Part shown: positions 1-10,706 of the stretch, piece by piece
How positions within the stretch are numbered: position 1 is the stretch's first letter
How the letters are laid out: each line of letters starts with the position of its first letter
Assembly: GCA_013399855.1 (NCBI GenBank)
Contig: VXAY01012532.1
Coordinates: 641,441-705,440 of the forward strand
DNA: 64,000 nt
Source: Oxyruncus cristatus
Taxonomy: Eukaryota > Chordata > Aves > Passeriformes > Cotingidae
Direction of reading: 5' to 3'
Program-made: the position numbers and the translations under genes
Notes under the pieces: model-generated
Told to the model about the DNA's origin: nothing
Database searches by the model: none
The model's input: the letters and a program-made list of their open reading frames with translations, nothing else

Positions 1-414
1 AACGCTCAAAAGATTCAGTTCTTCATAGAAGCTTCATCTTCAGGCAAAGAATCCCATTGAATTGGAATGCTTGGTTTTGTTTTTGTTTTTACCAATCTCC
101 TGGAGTGTCTGTGTAGTAAGGCTGGTACAGCTAGCTGGTATCTCCTAATGAGTTTTGAGAACGCTTGTTCTCAGTTCCAAGTTACGACGGAGTCGAATAG
201 GTATAACTACAGGTAGTTAATGCAGCTTTTGAATGAGACAGACAGAACACTAGTCTGGTGGTCTGGCTTCAGACTGGACCACTTGCAATCTACTTTTGCT
301 TAGATATCTTTGGCTGATATATCTATATTGAAATGGGTTTGTTATTTTTTACTTTTTTTTTTTTTTTTAATCTGCACCAAATAATGTGATTCATCAAAGA
401 ATCTGGAAGTATAC

Positions 415-458
<44 letters not shown>

Positions 459-2976
459 CATGGGTAAATTATCAACAAATGCCACATTCTGCAAATTTAG
501 AACGTATCTGAAATAAGATTTCTATGTCTCATTTTTATTGCTGACCTAGTCAAGTTGGGAACAAACTATTTCTTTCTCTTTTTATTCTTTCTATTTTTGT
601 GGTTGTGGAAGGGTTGTTTCAAAGAAACTAAAAAATTTTGGAATAGGCTTCTGAGAAGGGATTTGGCCTTTTTTTTTTCTGTTACAACTGGTTTCAGAAA
701 TATGTCTTTGAGAAGCTAGCTTAATTTACATCATATTGAGGATGATGTCAGCAGCTGTTGGGTGTGGTCCAGTATAAATAAAGCTAGGTTGCAGGTTGTG
801 AAAGAATTGTGCCAGAGATTTAAAATGAAAGACTTGACTTTATACAATCAACAATGACCTATAATAGCCCTCGTAAACGTGAAATGTTTTGTTAGCTTTT
901 ACAAACTGCATAAGTCAACATTGTTATTAAGTAGCTCCTTTGCTTAAATTGGTAATAATTTGTAACTACTTTTTCAGGGAGGCAGATGATTTGCTAGTAT
1001 TATGTGTACAGGTGAAGTTATACGTTTATTCTCCCTTAAGTTCCAGAGCTAAAATAGCTTCCATGAAAAATAATAATGTAATACATTGCCTATTTACAAC
1101 TAGAAAGTACAGAAACAGGGAAAAATCTACATTAGGGAGCAGAATGTATATAGGATTTAGAGCCAGCTACACTTTGGAAAGTCAGATCATTTTAATTTGT
1201 AGTAGCACTTCAAGCAATCCTTAAACTTTGCCTGACCCATGACTTCACACAGTTTTAAACAGGAAAAAATATATTAAAAAAGGCTGCTACTATACACGCA
1301 CATTGACTTGCTAATACAGTAATCTTTCACTGCTATATAATTTGGGAGATAACTCTATGACAGCCAGCCCAAATGGGAAGCAATTAATGTGATAAGTACA
1401 GAAATTGTGTCCTTTAAAGCATCTTCTAACATATTGCCAAACCCCTGTTTCTGGACAACAGTTTAATAACTGCCTTGTCTGTTGATTTAATTTAATTAAT
1501 GTTGTCAATGGAAAACATTGTCGATAAATATAAATATTTACACTATAAAACATATTTTAGGAGATGTTTTGTTGCTACTAATAGCATACCGCTCATCATA
1601 AGCAGCATTTTTAGTTACATTACTGCTTGTTAGTAATGCCAAAAAATAGTGCCAAATGTTCTGGAAGTATATAACACAAAGTACAGTTCTCTCAACTGTG
1701 CTTTTCTTTCTCTCTTTCCCATATCAAATATTCTTTCTCTTTACTCTGTGTAAGCTTAGTGTAATTCTAGAGTGAGTTACTACTATTTAGGCTCAAAAAA
1801 AAAATAAAATCTGAATAAAAGAAATAATTAAAGTCAGTATATTTTCTCCCCCAACACCCCTGAAAGTTATGATGTTATCACATGAGGGAAAATAAAATAA
1901 AATAAATAATGTCTGGAAAGGTCATCAGTAAGGAAAAAAACCTCAAACAACAAATCACCAAACAGGATTTGTCAAAAGATAAAAGACCACCTTTGGCAGC
2001 CTATCAATACCATACAACATTCAACAGACATTCGAAGCAGCAGGCATCTAGCACCCATAGGCATACCTTTAAAGTTGTGTGTTTGTGTCACTCAAGAAAA
2101 TAAATCCCTCACTTCATTTTTTATCTTAGTAATAGGGTGTTTTGGTTGCTTCTTGTTTTTAAAAGTAGTCATTATATTTAGAAAGTACACTGATTATTAG
2201 AATAAGATTTGTTCTTCTGTAAACATAATGATGAACTGGAGACTTGCGAGTGTTTAATAGTGGATCAAAGCTTGTGGGGTCAACCAGGACCTGCACTGTA
2301 ATGAGTTTATTCTTAAAAGATGATGATTTTTGCTATATTGTAAAATTTTGTTATTTTTATCCAGATAGCATAAGGAAAAATCCTCAAATTGTGAGTTTTG
2401 TTGTTAATCAAGGGAGTATAAATAAATACCTTTGCTAAACAGCAGATGTTGATTTCATTATTTATATCTTGATAATTGTCTTTTTATTACAAATTTGTAA
2501 AATAAACCTCATAGACTGTGGCTTTGATAACAAACCACATGAAGCATTCTGTGAAGTCTTTTTGATGTAAGAAAAAAAATCTCATTCAAACACATAGATT
2601 TGCACACTGGGAAATGCAGACCAGACACAGTGGCACTGCTATCTATGGAGTGAAGAATCAACATCAGACTATAGTGGTTATATGAACATGAGTTGAGTGT
2701 ATCACTCACTTCTATAAAGATGCTGTAAAAACTGAATTAACTCCTTTAGAACTCCTGAGCAGCTGAGACCTGCTTGGGTGTTTCTTTCTTTTCATTAGAA
2801 AATGTCAACAGAAATGAGAATGGTGAGCTTGTCAGTTATTCTTCTATGCAGAAAAAGTGCTCTTATCTGAGTACAGGAAGTGTTATATCAGTAAAGAGTG
2901 ATGAGGTTGAGGTACACAATAGGGTTATTTCTTAATTCAGCAACCCAAAGACAAGACACATTCTACTGACTGCCAG
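1..2976. other. AT-rich non-coding stretch
   Basis: I see no exon with usable splice sites and no recognisable mobile element here. It holds a poly-T tract near 351-368 and a tetranucleotide microsatellite (listed separately). Short open frames occur on both strands but have the composition expected of random AT-rich DNA. It may be the intron upstream of the exon-like segment at 2977. Confidence 0.6.
415..458. repeat. (GATA)n-(GACA)n compound microsatellite
   Basis: About seven GATA units are followed directly by about four GACA units. The change of unit within one array suggests that a point mutation was spread by replication slippage. Likely length-polymorphic. Confidence 0.95.
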
Positions 2977-3141
2977 ATGATTTCTCTGTGGTTTTCCCTG
3001 TGAAAGAAAGAATGTATACAACAGAAGTTACAACAGCTGGATTGGATGGTAATTCTGGAGATCCAAGAATGGTGGCAAAATTTTATCCTTGGAAGAATGA
3101 CAGAATTCCAGGGATAGAAACAGACTCTCCAATGTTAAAAG
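2977..3141 (+). CDS. Candidate internal coding exon, unidentified protein (plus-strand gene, exon a)
   Basis: This is an open segment of 165 nt. It is preceded by an AG at 2975-2976 and followed by a good donor (AAAG|GTAACT at 3142). In the open frame it starts with two bases completing a codon and ends with one base over, so both flanking introns would be phase 1. The other two frames are closed. An in-frame stop lies upstream at 2967-2969, so the exon cannot start earlier in this frame. The peptide (about 54 residues) mixes charged, aromatic and proline residues, for example FSVVFPVKERMYTTEV and MVAKFYPWKNDR, and does not look like random AT-rich translation. There is no suitable ATG start, so I read it as internal. 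The acceptor tract is short and weak. The phase fits the stop-containing segment at 10016. I do not recognise the family; a decayed pseudogene exon is the main alternative. Confidence 0.45.
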
Positions 3142-4655
3142 GTAACTACACTTCACTGGGAACACTGATTTCTCTCCTCTTTCAAGAACTCTCTAGTTCA
3201 AATTTTTCTGGACGAGTGGTGCTTTGCACCTTAGAAGACCCAGTGGGATATGATGCAGATTTTTCAAAGTCAAAGACTGCATTAAGAGGCCCTGTTTAGA
3301 ACCTGATTATACCATTTTAACACAGATTCCCTGTCTTTTCCTTCCCTTCCCGACAGAAAAGTGAATAAGACATCCCACAGAACCAGTGGTTTAACAAGCT
3401 TATTTAAAATACTATTCTGCATCTATTTGGTCCATCCCAATGTGGCCTATGTTTTGCCATTTTTAAGCAGATAGAATAAAAATCGAGAACTGGATTTAAA
3501 ATTATCAATTACCATTGACATCAATCATGTTTAGAAACTGTATTTTATTATAGTCTGTATTTCTAAAGCTATGTTATCATTTCATTATTTAAACAAACAT
3601 TACTTTAGAATTAAGGTGAAACAAAATTTTTATTTGTAAAATGAAATAGAATTGAATTGCTATTTTAAACTCTGATCACATTTTATGTGTATATATATAT
3701 ATATATGCTGATAAATCCCTTTCACCATCAGTAATCTCCCTATATAATTAAGGATCATACGTAGGCAGCAGTTCATTGTAAACCACTGTTTTCAATTTCT
3801 TGTAATGAGGATGCTATCATTTTGTAAGGTGATTCTCCAATTTTTTTAGGAATAACTCCAAACATTTATCCATTTTTTATGATCTGCCCCTAGCAAATCC
3901 AAGGCAACAGGAAAAAGACTTTCTTTTAAAATTACCTTTACTAGGGTAGAAACTGCAGTTTCAAAATCAGCACACCCATGATTCAAATAATGGATTTCAG
4001 CTTAAAATGTAGCTGGTTAAATAGTGTATGTTTACATAAGATCTAAACAATTAACTATGGTTTATGAGTGCAGTCTGCAAAGTGCTTGTCTACTATTTAT
4101 GCAACTATCTGCTGACAGTAAGATTTACCTGTAAGTCCCTTAGGAAATTTAAGAAAACAGTATTAACTATAAAGTTTGAAATCTTATTAATACAAGATGG
4201 ATTGGGAGTACTAGATATCTCAAAGAGTTGGAAATGTCACCATAAGCTGAAAAATGCCAAATGGACCTTGTTGTCTAGTGAAAAATGGAAGCTTAGAGCA
4301 TAAATAATGTAAATGAAATAAAAAATTGTTCTTGCTTACATACTTAGAGATCACAAGAGAAATGGAGTTTGACAATTGTTTGGAGGATTTCTGATTTTGA
4401 AATTTTGTGCTTTTTTTCAGTTTATGGTATTATAAAAGCATCCAGAAAAAGACAGATAAGAGGAAAGTGCTCTAATATGGAAGGAGAACACATCAATCAA
4501 AACCAAACAAAAAAGTGTCCAGACAAAACAGAAAAGACTAAAAACCTCAAGAGACTTTACAATGAGTGACAGTACTTTTGCACTATTGTTTTAAACAATT
4601 AAACAATAGTGATTCTTTCGTACAGAACTGAGCACAGATCTCTGGGATCCAAAAA
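3142..4655. other. AT-rich stretch, no supported gene
   Basis: It contains a short (AT)n run near 3688-3706. An acceptor-like pyrimidine run ends in AG at about 4421, followed by a lysine-rich open segment that stops at 4568. I found no convincing donor for that segment, so it is not called as an exon. Probably an intron of the plus-strand gene. Confidence 0.5.
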
Positions 4656-4905
4656 ACATGGAATCTTAAGGGTTGGAAGGGACCTCAGGGATCATTTATC
4701 CCACCCCCTCCCTAGAACTGGTTGCTCAGGGCCTTATCCAAACTGGTTTTGAACACTGTCAGGGTTGGGGTATCTACAGTGTCCCTGGGCAATCTGTTTC
4801 AGTGTCTCACAACCCTCACAGTAAAGAATTTCTTCCTAACATCTAACCTAAATTCCCCCTCTTTCTAATTGTACCCATTACTCCTTGTATTATCATTACT
4901 GTTCT
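4656..4905 (-). mobile_element. CR1 LINE 3' end, left part of an interrupted copy
   Basis: The plus strand shows the complement of a CR1 3' end. It opens with the diagnostic tail-proximal GGTTGGAAGGGACC block and runs through the 'fail-to-thrive' C/T-rich segment typical of CR1 3' regions. The sequence breaks off near 4905, where a second CR1 tail begins, and resumes at about 7085. The element reads on the minus strand. It is the older, host copy of a nested pair. Confidence 0.85.
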
Positions 4906-5412
4906 TGATGAAGAATCACTGAATATGATCAGCTGGAAGGAACCCACAGTAATCATCGAGTCCATCTTAACCCTACACAGGACCTCCCCCAACAGTCACA
5001 CCATGTGCTTGAGAGTATCATCCAAAGAATTCTTGAACTCTCTCAGGCTTGATGCTTTGACCACTGCCCTGGGGAGCTTGTTCCAGTGCCCAACCACCCT
5101 CTGGGTGAAGAACCTTTTTCTAATATCTAATCTAAACCTCTTCTGACACAACTTCAGGCCATTCCCTCAGGTCCTATCACTGTTCACCACAGAGATCAGT
5201 GCCTGCCCCTCCTCTTCCCCTCCCAAGGAAGGCATCAACTTCAATGAGATCTCTCCTCAGTCTCCTCCAGGCTGAACAGACCAAGTGACCTCAGCTACTC
5301 CTGATACGACTTCCCCTAAAGGCCCTTCACCATCTCTGTTGGCCTCCTTTGGACACTCTCTAATAGCTTAATATCTTTTTTATATTGCAGTGCCCAAAAC
5401 TGCACACAATAT

Positions 5413-6395
5413 TCAAGGTGAGACCACACCAGTGCAGAGCAGAGCAGAACAATGCCCTCCCTCGACTGGCTGGCGATGCTTTGCCTGATGCCCCCCAGGA
5501 CACGGTTGGCCCTCCTGGCTGCCAGGGCACTGCTGACTCAGATTCAACTTGCCATGGACCAAGGCCTCCAGATCCCTTTCCATGGTACTGCACTTCCAGG
5601 GTATCTGCACTCCCAAGGGACCTGACTCACTAACTCCCTCAGCTCTCCTCATGTCTAGAGTTGAGGTTTTGCTGGCACTTTTCCTTCTGTCAGAGATTTT
5701 AAAATCAATCACCTTGTAGTTGCTGTGACCAAACTGGCCACCAATCTCCACTTCACTCACAAGATCCACTCTGTTGACAAGCAGAAGATCAGTGACAGCA
5801 TCTTTCCAAGTTGGCTCCCTTAGAACCTCTTCTATAAAGTTGTCATCCAGTTTTTTTAGGAATCCTCTGGCCTGGGTTGTACCAGCTGTGTGATGCTCCC
5901 AGTTAATTTCTGGCAAGCTGAAGTCCCCCATAAGGACAAGGGCAGCTGACTTTGAAGCATCCCTTATTTCCTCAAAGAATAACTTCTTGGAATCATCAGC
6001 CTGGCTGGGAGATCTATGGTAGACTCCTACGATGGCATCCACATTATTTGTTTGCCCCTTGATTCTTACCCAGAGGCTCTCAACTGTGCCATTGCCAACT
6101 GGGAACTCCATGCATTCTAAGAATTCTAATACACACAGTGCCTCCCCTCTGCCTCTTCTGCCCTCCCTGTCCCTCCTGAAGAGCCTGTAACCATCCAACA
6201 GGGCACTCCAGTCATGGTCTTGTCCCACCAGGTTTCATTTATACCAGTGATGTCAAATCTCTGGGACTGGGACACAGCTACAAGTTCCTCTTCTTTTTCC
6301 CTCATGCTGCACGCTTTGGTGTTGATACATTTCAGGTGTAGTACGTTGTAGCCAATACTCATTAGTGTTGGGTTCCTCAAGTTATGGCGTATCAT
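5413..6395 (-). pseudogene. CR1 ORF2 remnant: endonuclease joined to C-terminal tail, RT missing
   Basis: In intact CR1, ORF2 encodes an apurinic-type (EEP-fold) endonuclease, a reverse transcriptase and a short tail needed for target-primed insertion. Here the endonuclease start (motif GINETWWDK) is in one frame at about 6395-6215. A frameshift near 6215 moves it to a second frame that stays open for 271 codons. In that frame I see SLWVRIKGQTNN (residues 51-62), the GDF motif (101-103) followed by Ser where the family normally has Asn, and HSNY (168-171) where the family has an S-D-H motif, so the catalytic Asp/His pair is lost. Near residue 213 (about 5590) the sequence passes in frame into the ORF2 C-terminal tail ([18 protein letters not shown]) and then drifts out of frame. 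The RT domain is absent. Non-functional as a protein. Confidence 0.85.
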
Positions 6396-7084
6396 CCACT
6401 GCTCCTCACTGGAGAGTCTGAGTTTTTCCCTTTCCCCCTTCTAAGATAGTTTAAAGCTTTGTCAACAAGCCCCTCCAGGTCCTGTGCTAGAACCCTTTTT
6501 CTCCTCTGAGACAGGTGCATCCTATCAGGTGTCAGTAGACCAGGTGTTGAGTAGATCCTCCCATGGTCAAAAACCCCCAAATTTTTCCAATTACACCAAC
6601 CTCAGAGCCATGCATTGATGTAACAGATCTGCCTATACCTATCAATATTATTCCTCATTACTGGAAGGATTGAGGAAATCACTACCTTTGCTCCTCTAAC
6701 AATCAGCCCAGGGCCCTGAAGTCTCTTTTGATTGCCTTATCATTTCTTTTTGGTATTTTGTTGCTGCCAGTTTGAACAACCAATAGTGGATAGTAACCAG
6801 AGGGCCTTACTAGAATGGAGAATTTTCCAGTGATGTTCCTTACCCCAGTCTCTGGGAGACAGTAAACTTCCCTGTGAGTTGGGTCCAGTCTGCATATCAG
6901 GCCCTATGTCCTCCTTAGAAGGGCGTCTCCTATGACAACTACACTTCTTTTCCTCTTAACAGAGTAGGTCTTGATGTGGGGTGCAGGTTGTGTTGTTTTA
7001 GGAGGTCCCGTTACCCTAGAAGGACCTTTGCCCACTTCATCTGTTGTCTGACCTTCTAGTTCCAGAGCCGTATACCTATTGGAG
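6396..7084 (-). pseudogene. CR1 ORF1 remnant
   Basis: Upstream (on the minus strand) of the endonuclease, the segment 6580-6392 encodes a GRIYSTPGLL...HLSQRRKRVLAQDL stretch. This matches the C-terminal signature I know from CR1 ORF1 proteins, the end of the esterase-like domain. The remainder to about 7084 has CR1 ORF1-like sequence with stops and frameshifts. The 5' end is truncated where the host CR1 resumes. ORF1 supplies the RNA-binding partner of ORF2 in CR1 retrotransposition; this copy is dead. Confidence 0.7.
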
Positions 7085-7370
7085 AAGAGTCATTCTCCAG
7101 CTTTCCTGTTGTCCCCCTTCACATACTGAAAGGTTGCTATGAGGTATCCACACAACCTTCTCTTCTTCAGGCTGAACAGCCTCAACCTTCTCAACCTGTC
7201 TTTGTAAGAAAAGTGCTCCACTTTTCTTATTGACTTTGTGTTCTTCTTTTGGACTTACTCCAACAGTTCAATGTCCTTCTTATGTTGGGGGCATGAAAAC
7301 TTCATGCAGTACTCCACGTGGGGTCTCACATCTCGTGGACATTAATACTCTCTTTTCTGAATAATGTTAC
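7085..7370 (-). mobile_element. CR1 LINE 3' region, right part of the interrupted copy
   Basis: It continues the copy begun at 4656. The complement of the CR1 block 'CAGCTTTCCTGT...CTTCAGGCTGAACAGCCTCAACC' picks up where the left part stopped, just before the polymerase-proximal 3' region. It decays near 7370. Confidence 0.8.
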
Positions 7371-7932
7371 TGCATGAGTCGGGTTCCCTTACTTTATGTG
7401 ATTCTTGGAGGTGTTTTAGTGTAAACTCAGCACAGGTTTACTTCTTTATCTCAAATATATCTCAGCTTTTTCCACTCCATTTTAGCAAAGCTCAGCATTT
7501 GATATAGTAGCTGGTATTTTATATCTTCTAAAGAAATTCACTCTCCTGAACTGCCCCACTGCTTAGACTTTCTTGGTACAAGCTGTCTTCTACTAGTAAT
7601 TTTTCCCTGAAAAGGAAATATTTGTGTTCCCTAATCCCAGGACCTTTAATCAGCTCTTTAATTCACTTTTGGCTATAAATCACATTATATAGGGTTTATT
7701 TCTTTAAAACATTCTTTTGGTCATGTCTGCAGTGCACAAATTCACTGCTATGTTAAAGATTACCTGGTGAACTGATATATTTACCCAGGGAAGTCAAGGA
7801 TATGTGTATAACTGTGGATCACAGTAAAACTGGATTAGCCTGGTTGTAAGTGGCCAAGCTAATTAACCCCACCTGAAGGCAGCACTAATTATCTGATTCC
7901 CAGCAGTGTTCTGAACTATATCGCTTACTTAC
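7371..7932. other. AT-rich to moderately GC stretch, no supported gene
   Basis: No exon or repeat was recognised up to about 7750. Sequence from about 7790 to 7930 becomes less AT-rich and leads without a break into the exon-like segment that follows. Confidence 0.45.
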
Positions 7933-8052
7933 GCTTTCTGCAGTTCCCGAGCAGCTTGGATCCAGCTCAAGTCTTTTGTCCAGCAGTGTACGTACATCCT
8001 GAGGCAAAACAGAGTACGGCCTCCAGAGCTGCTTCATAACCAGCCTCTTCCA
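7933..8052 (-). CDS. Candidate 40-codon exon, unidentified, minus strand
   Basis: On the minus strand a good acceptor (GGTTGCTTGACAG|TGG) is followed by exactly 120 nt open in one frame (phase 0 in, phase 0 out). It ends at a consensus donor (AGC|GTAAGTAAG). The segment is clearly more GC-rich than its surroundings and its peptide is coding-like (for example RPYSVLPQDVRTLLDKRLEL). The two other frames contain stops. It lies antisense inside the presumed intron between the plus-strand segments at 2977 and 10016, so it would belong to another transcript. An exonised old repeat or a non-coding RNA exon is possible. Family unknown. Confidence 0.38.
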
Positions 8053-10015
8053 CTGTCAAGCAACCAGCTATTTCAACATAAGGCAACTAATCAGACAAAC
8101 AGAGGTTTAGAAATGTGCCTTCAGGCAGCGTTCCTTTCCTAAACCTGGGCTACTCTGCACTAGCAATTTTCAAATATTCTCTTAGATTTGTGTAAAACCC
8201 AAGAAAATACATTTCACTTAAAGATGAAGGACAATGTAATTCTCATCAGTGGAATCATTTTATCTATATGCTTCCCTTATTCATATTAAACCAATATGTT
8301 GATATTCACCTACCTGTATGACAACCTTTATTGTGACCAAATGAAGATCAAACTGTTTATGTATTCTTGAGTGGTAATTTGTTGTACCTTTTTTTATTTA
8401 GAGTAAGTTACTTTTGCATGTTGTGGCATTCTGTTCGCTGATGTCTGTTACCTGAAAATTAAAAACCAACCAAACAAAAAAACCAGTCAGTGCCACAGGG
8501 TTGTTTGAGATCAAAGCCATTTTGTAAAGTCTGGGAAGGTTCCCCTAGTCTGTATTTAATCTGCTTAATGTAGACTTTTTAGATCACCTTTTATACAAGA
8601 GATATTAAATTTGATAAGAGTAATGGAACTGCACTCCAGAAATAGAGATATACCAATTTTATAAAGTGCTTGTCATATTATATTAATAAGCTTATAGTTT
8701 GAGCCTGATATCTGGCATTACAAACGTTTTTAATACTTTCTGACTTCAGATCAAAAGTCCAATGAAAATATGTTCAACCCTAAATAACAAGTAAGCAGAT
8801 CTAATATAAAAACAGATACATTAATTCCAGTGAGTGTTTGCTTTTGGCTGAATCTGTAAATGAAATTAAATTATTGGAATGAAAATCCAGGTCTTCATTG
8901 CATTGCACTACTGCTTTTTTTTTTTTTCCCATTGGAGATCACTTTCTTTGCATAAAAGCAATTAAACTTTTCAAAGTAAAAGTTAACATTAGGGTTAAAA
9001 CAAACACCAAAGTTAAAACTGGAAGCTCAACAAATCACTATGTCAGAAAAGATAGAAAAAAATGAATGGGTGTTGACAGGTTTACAATTTTAACAGAATA
9101 ATACCACTAAATCTTTTAATGTATTATCTTATTTGCAGCCTTCAGATATTTATGTCTGTTACTATGAGATACTGCTTTGTTAAAATGCTTTTAGCACATT
9201 TCATGTCTTTAAAATTATTTCGAAAAACATTACTTCAATAAGTAGTACATGAATGATGTATTGAAAATAGATAATAAAAAGGACATGTTTACCTAAAGTT
9301 TAAATTAAAGTAGTTGTCCAATTCTTTCATTTAGAGGGAGTCTTTCATACCAATATTTTTCAGAGAGACAGCCTGTGAGATAAAAAAAGGCTGAAAACAG
9401 AAAGGAGTATCAGTTGTTAGCCACTCTTGTGATTGACTAGTGAAATTTTAATGTTAGAATTCTGATTTAGAAGCTTTGATTCAGAAAAGTCAACTGTGCA
9501 TTTTACTTTAATAGCATTTCAGGAAGCATAATCTACTTTCCATTGCTTAATAAAGGATCTTGAACTGTCAGTAATATGTAGTACTTCTATATGTTACTAG
9601 ACTTTGATCAAGATGGTTTTAATGTTGACAATCTAATTATTTTGGCCAAAAAAGCCAAATGCAATCTAAGAACTAATGCATGCTCTGCTTTTGTGATCTT
9701 TGCAAGTACAATTACTGCTACATTTTGAAAAATAGTCTCCAAAGACTGATAAAACCAGCGAAGAGGAAAAGACATAAAATCTTACAGATGCTTTTGAGAA
9801 GTAATAGCTGTATTTACTCATGGATACACTTCTCATTTTCTGACAATTTTCTTGACATTACAGTGTGATTCTGAGTGGGGTTGCTTGAAGATGTTCTAGT
9901 GAAACACTTCCAGGAAAATGTGTTAGGTTTGGGGCCTAAATGTTTTGTTTAAATCATCCAGTAGATTGGGTTTATTGGAAGGGTCATTTGTTTTTGAGTG
10001 TGTTTGAGATTCCAG
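8053..10015. other. AT-rich stretch, no supported gene
   Basis: It contains A- and T-runs (for example T13 near 8916) and no mobile element that I recognise. No open segment here has both splice signals. Probably intronic to the plus-strand gene. Confidence 0.55.
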
Positions 10016-10197
10016 CAGGTCTTCTCAGAGACCAGAAGCCAGCTGTACATCTGCCTCTCTCTCCACTGCAAAAAAATATTCTCCTCCCTGAAAAAGATAT
10101 TGTAGTTTCATTTCTGCTAAAGCAACCAGAAGGACATATTTCAATGAAGACTGTAGGATTCAAGATTTCTGAAGCACCAGATTTTGCTCCAGCCTAA
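10016..10197 (+). CDS. Candidate terminal coding exon, unidentified protein (plus-strand gene, exon b)
   Basis: A pyrimidine-rich acceptor (GTTTGAGATTCCAG|CAG|GT) precedes an open frame that ends with TAA at 10195-10197. The acceptor is of the NAGNAG type, so exon starts at 10016 or 10019 are both possible. Either leaves two bases before the first full codon (phase 1). That fits the one base left over at the end of the segment at 2977-3141, so the two could be spliced directly or with other symmetric exons between. About 60 residues follow, with coding-like composition (GLLRDQKPAVHLPLSPL, then KDIVVSFLLKQPEGHISMK and a C-terminus ISEAPDFAPA). The family is not recognised. Confidence 0.48.
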
Positions 10198-10543
10198 CTT
10201 CTGGAAGGAGGGCAGGGGGAGGGGAAGCCAAATCTGAAAACATGGAAATTTAAAGCTTTCAAAAAACCCTTTCCTTTGGTCCAACTGTTACTAAAAGCAA
10301 TATTATCTTCTTTTGCATTTTTTTGCATTTTATGGTTTAAGATGATAGAAACCTTTCTTGAAGTCTGTCATCATCAATGGAGGGACTTTAACTGACATCA
10401 CTAAATTTTGTAGTGGTCTCCCAAACTACTCCATGAAAATATTCCCTTGAAACAGAACTATCTGTATGTTCAAAAGAAAAGATACTCAGTTTTCATTAAA
10501 AAATAACTGTCTTGGTTCAGTACATATACTACAAACCTTCTAG

Positions 10544-10549
10544 AATAAA
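10544..10549 (+). promoter_or_regulatory. Possible polyadenylation signal AATAAA
   Basis: This is an AATAAA about 345 nt downstream of the stop at 10195-10197 on the same strand. It is the first AATAAA after the stop that I found. AATAAA is common by chance in AT-rich DNA, so the link to the gene is only positional. Confidence 0.3.
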
Positions 10550-10624
10550 AGTAGGATTACTTGATAGATACCTGCAGTAGAATTGGATATTAAAAATGTG
10601 GTGTTTTTTTCCTTATGCGCACAG

Positions 10625-10706
10625 TATTCTGCTCTAGTTTAATGCTGTAAGGACTATATATACATTTACTGTCTTTGAGTCTGAATTTATTCACCCCTGG
10701 ACACAG
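10625..10706 (+). other. Exon-like segment with strong splice sites but no open frame
   Basis: A long pyrimidine tract ending GCGCACAG| precedes, and a near-consensus donor (ACACAG|GTAAGCA) follows, an 82-nt segment. All three frames contain stops, so it cannot be a coding internal exon. It could be a 3'-UTR exon or part of a non-coding RNA, or a chance pairing of splice signals. Confidence 0.3.

Larger units (their letters stand above)
4906..7084 (-). mobile_element. CR1 LINE, 5'-truncated and internally deleted, inserted in another CR1
   Basis: This second CR1 on the minus strand has its own 3' end at about 4908 (AGAATCACTGAAT, then a new GCTGGAAGGAACCC block). Moving right on the plus strand (towards the element's 5' end) it shows the ORF2 C-terminal region, the ORF2 endonuclease, then ORF1-like sequence up to about 7084. 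A full CR1 is about 4.5 kb; this copy is about 2.2 kb. The reverse transcriptase region, expected between the endonuclease and the tail, is missing. Bounded on both sides by halves of one older CR1, so it is younger than its host. Confidence 0.85.

Noticed and set aside
4421..4568. Strong acceptor-like tract followed by a lysine-rich open segment
   Set aside because: No donor and no phase link; the composition is what AT-rich DNA yields.
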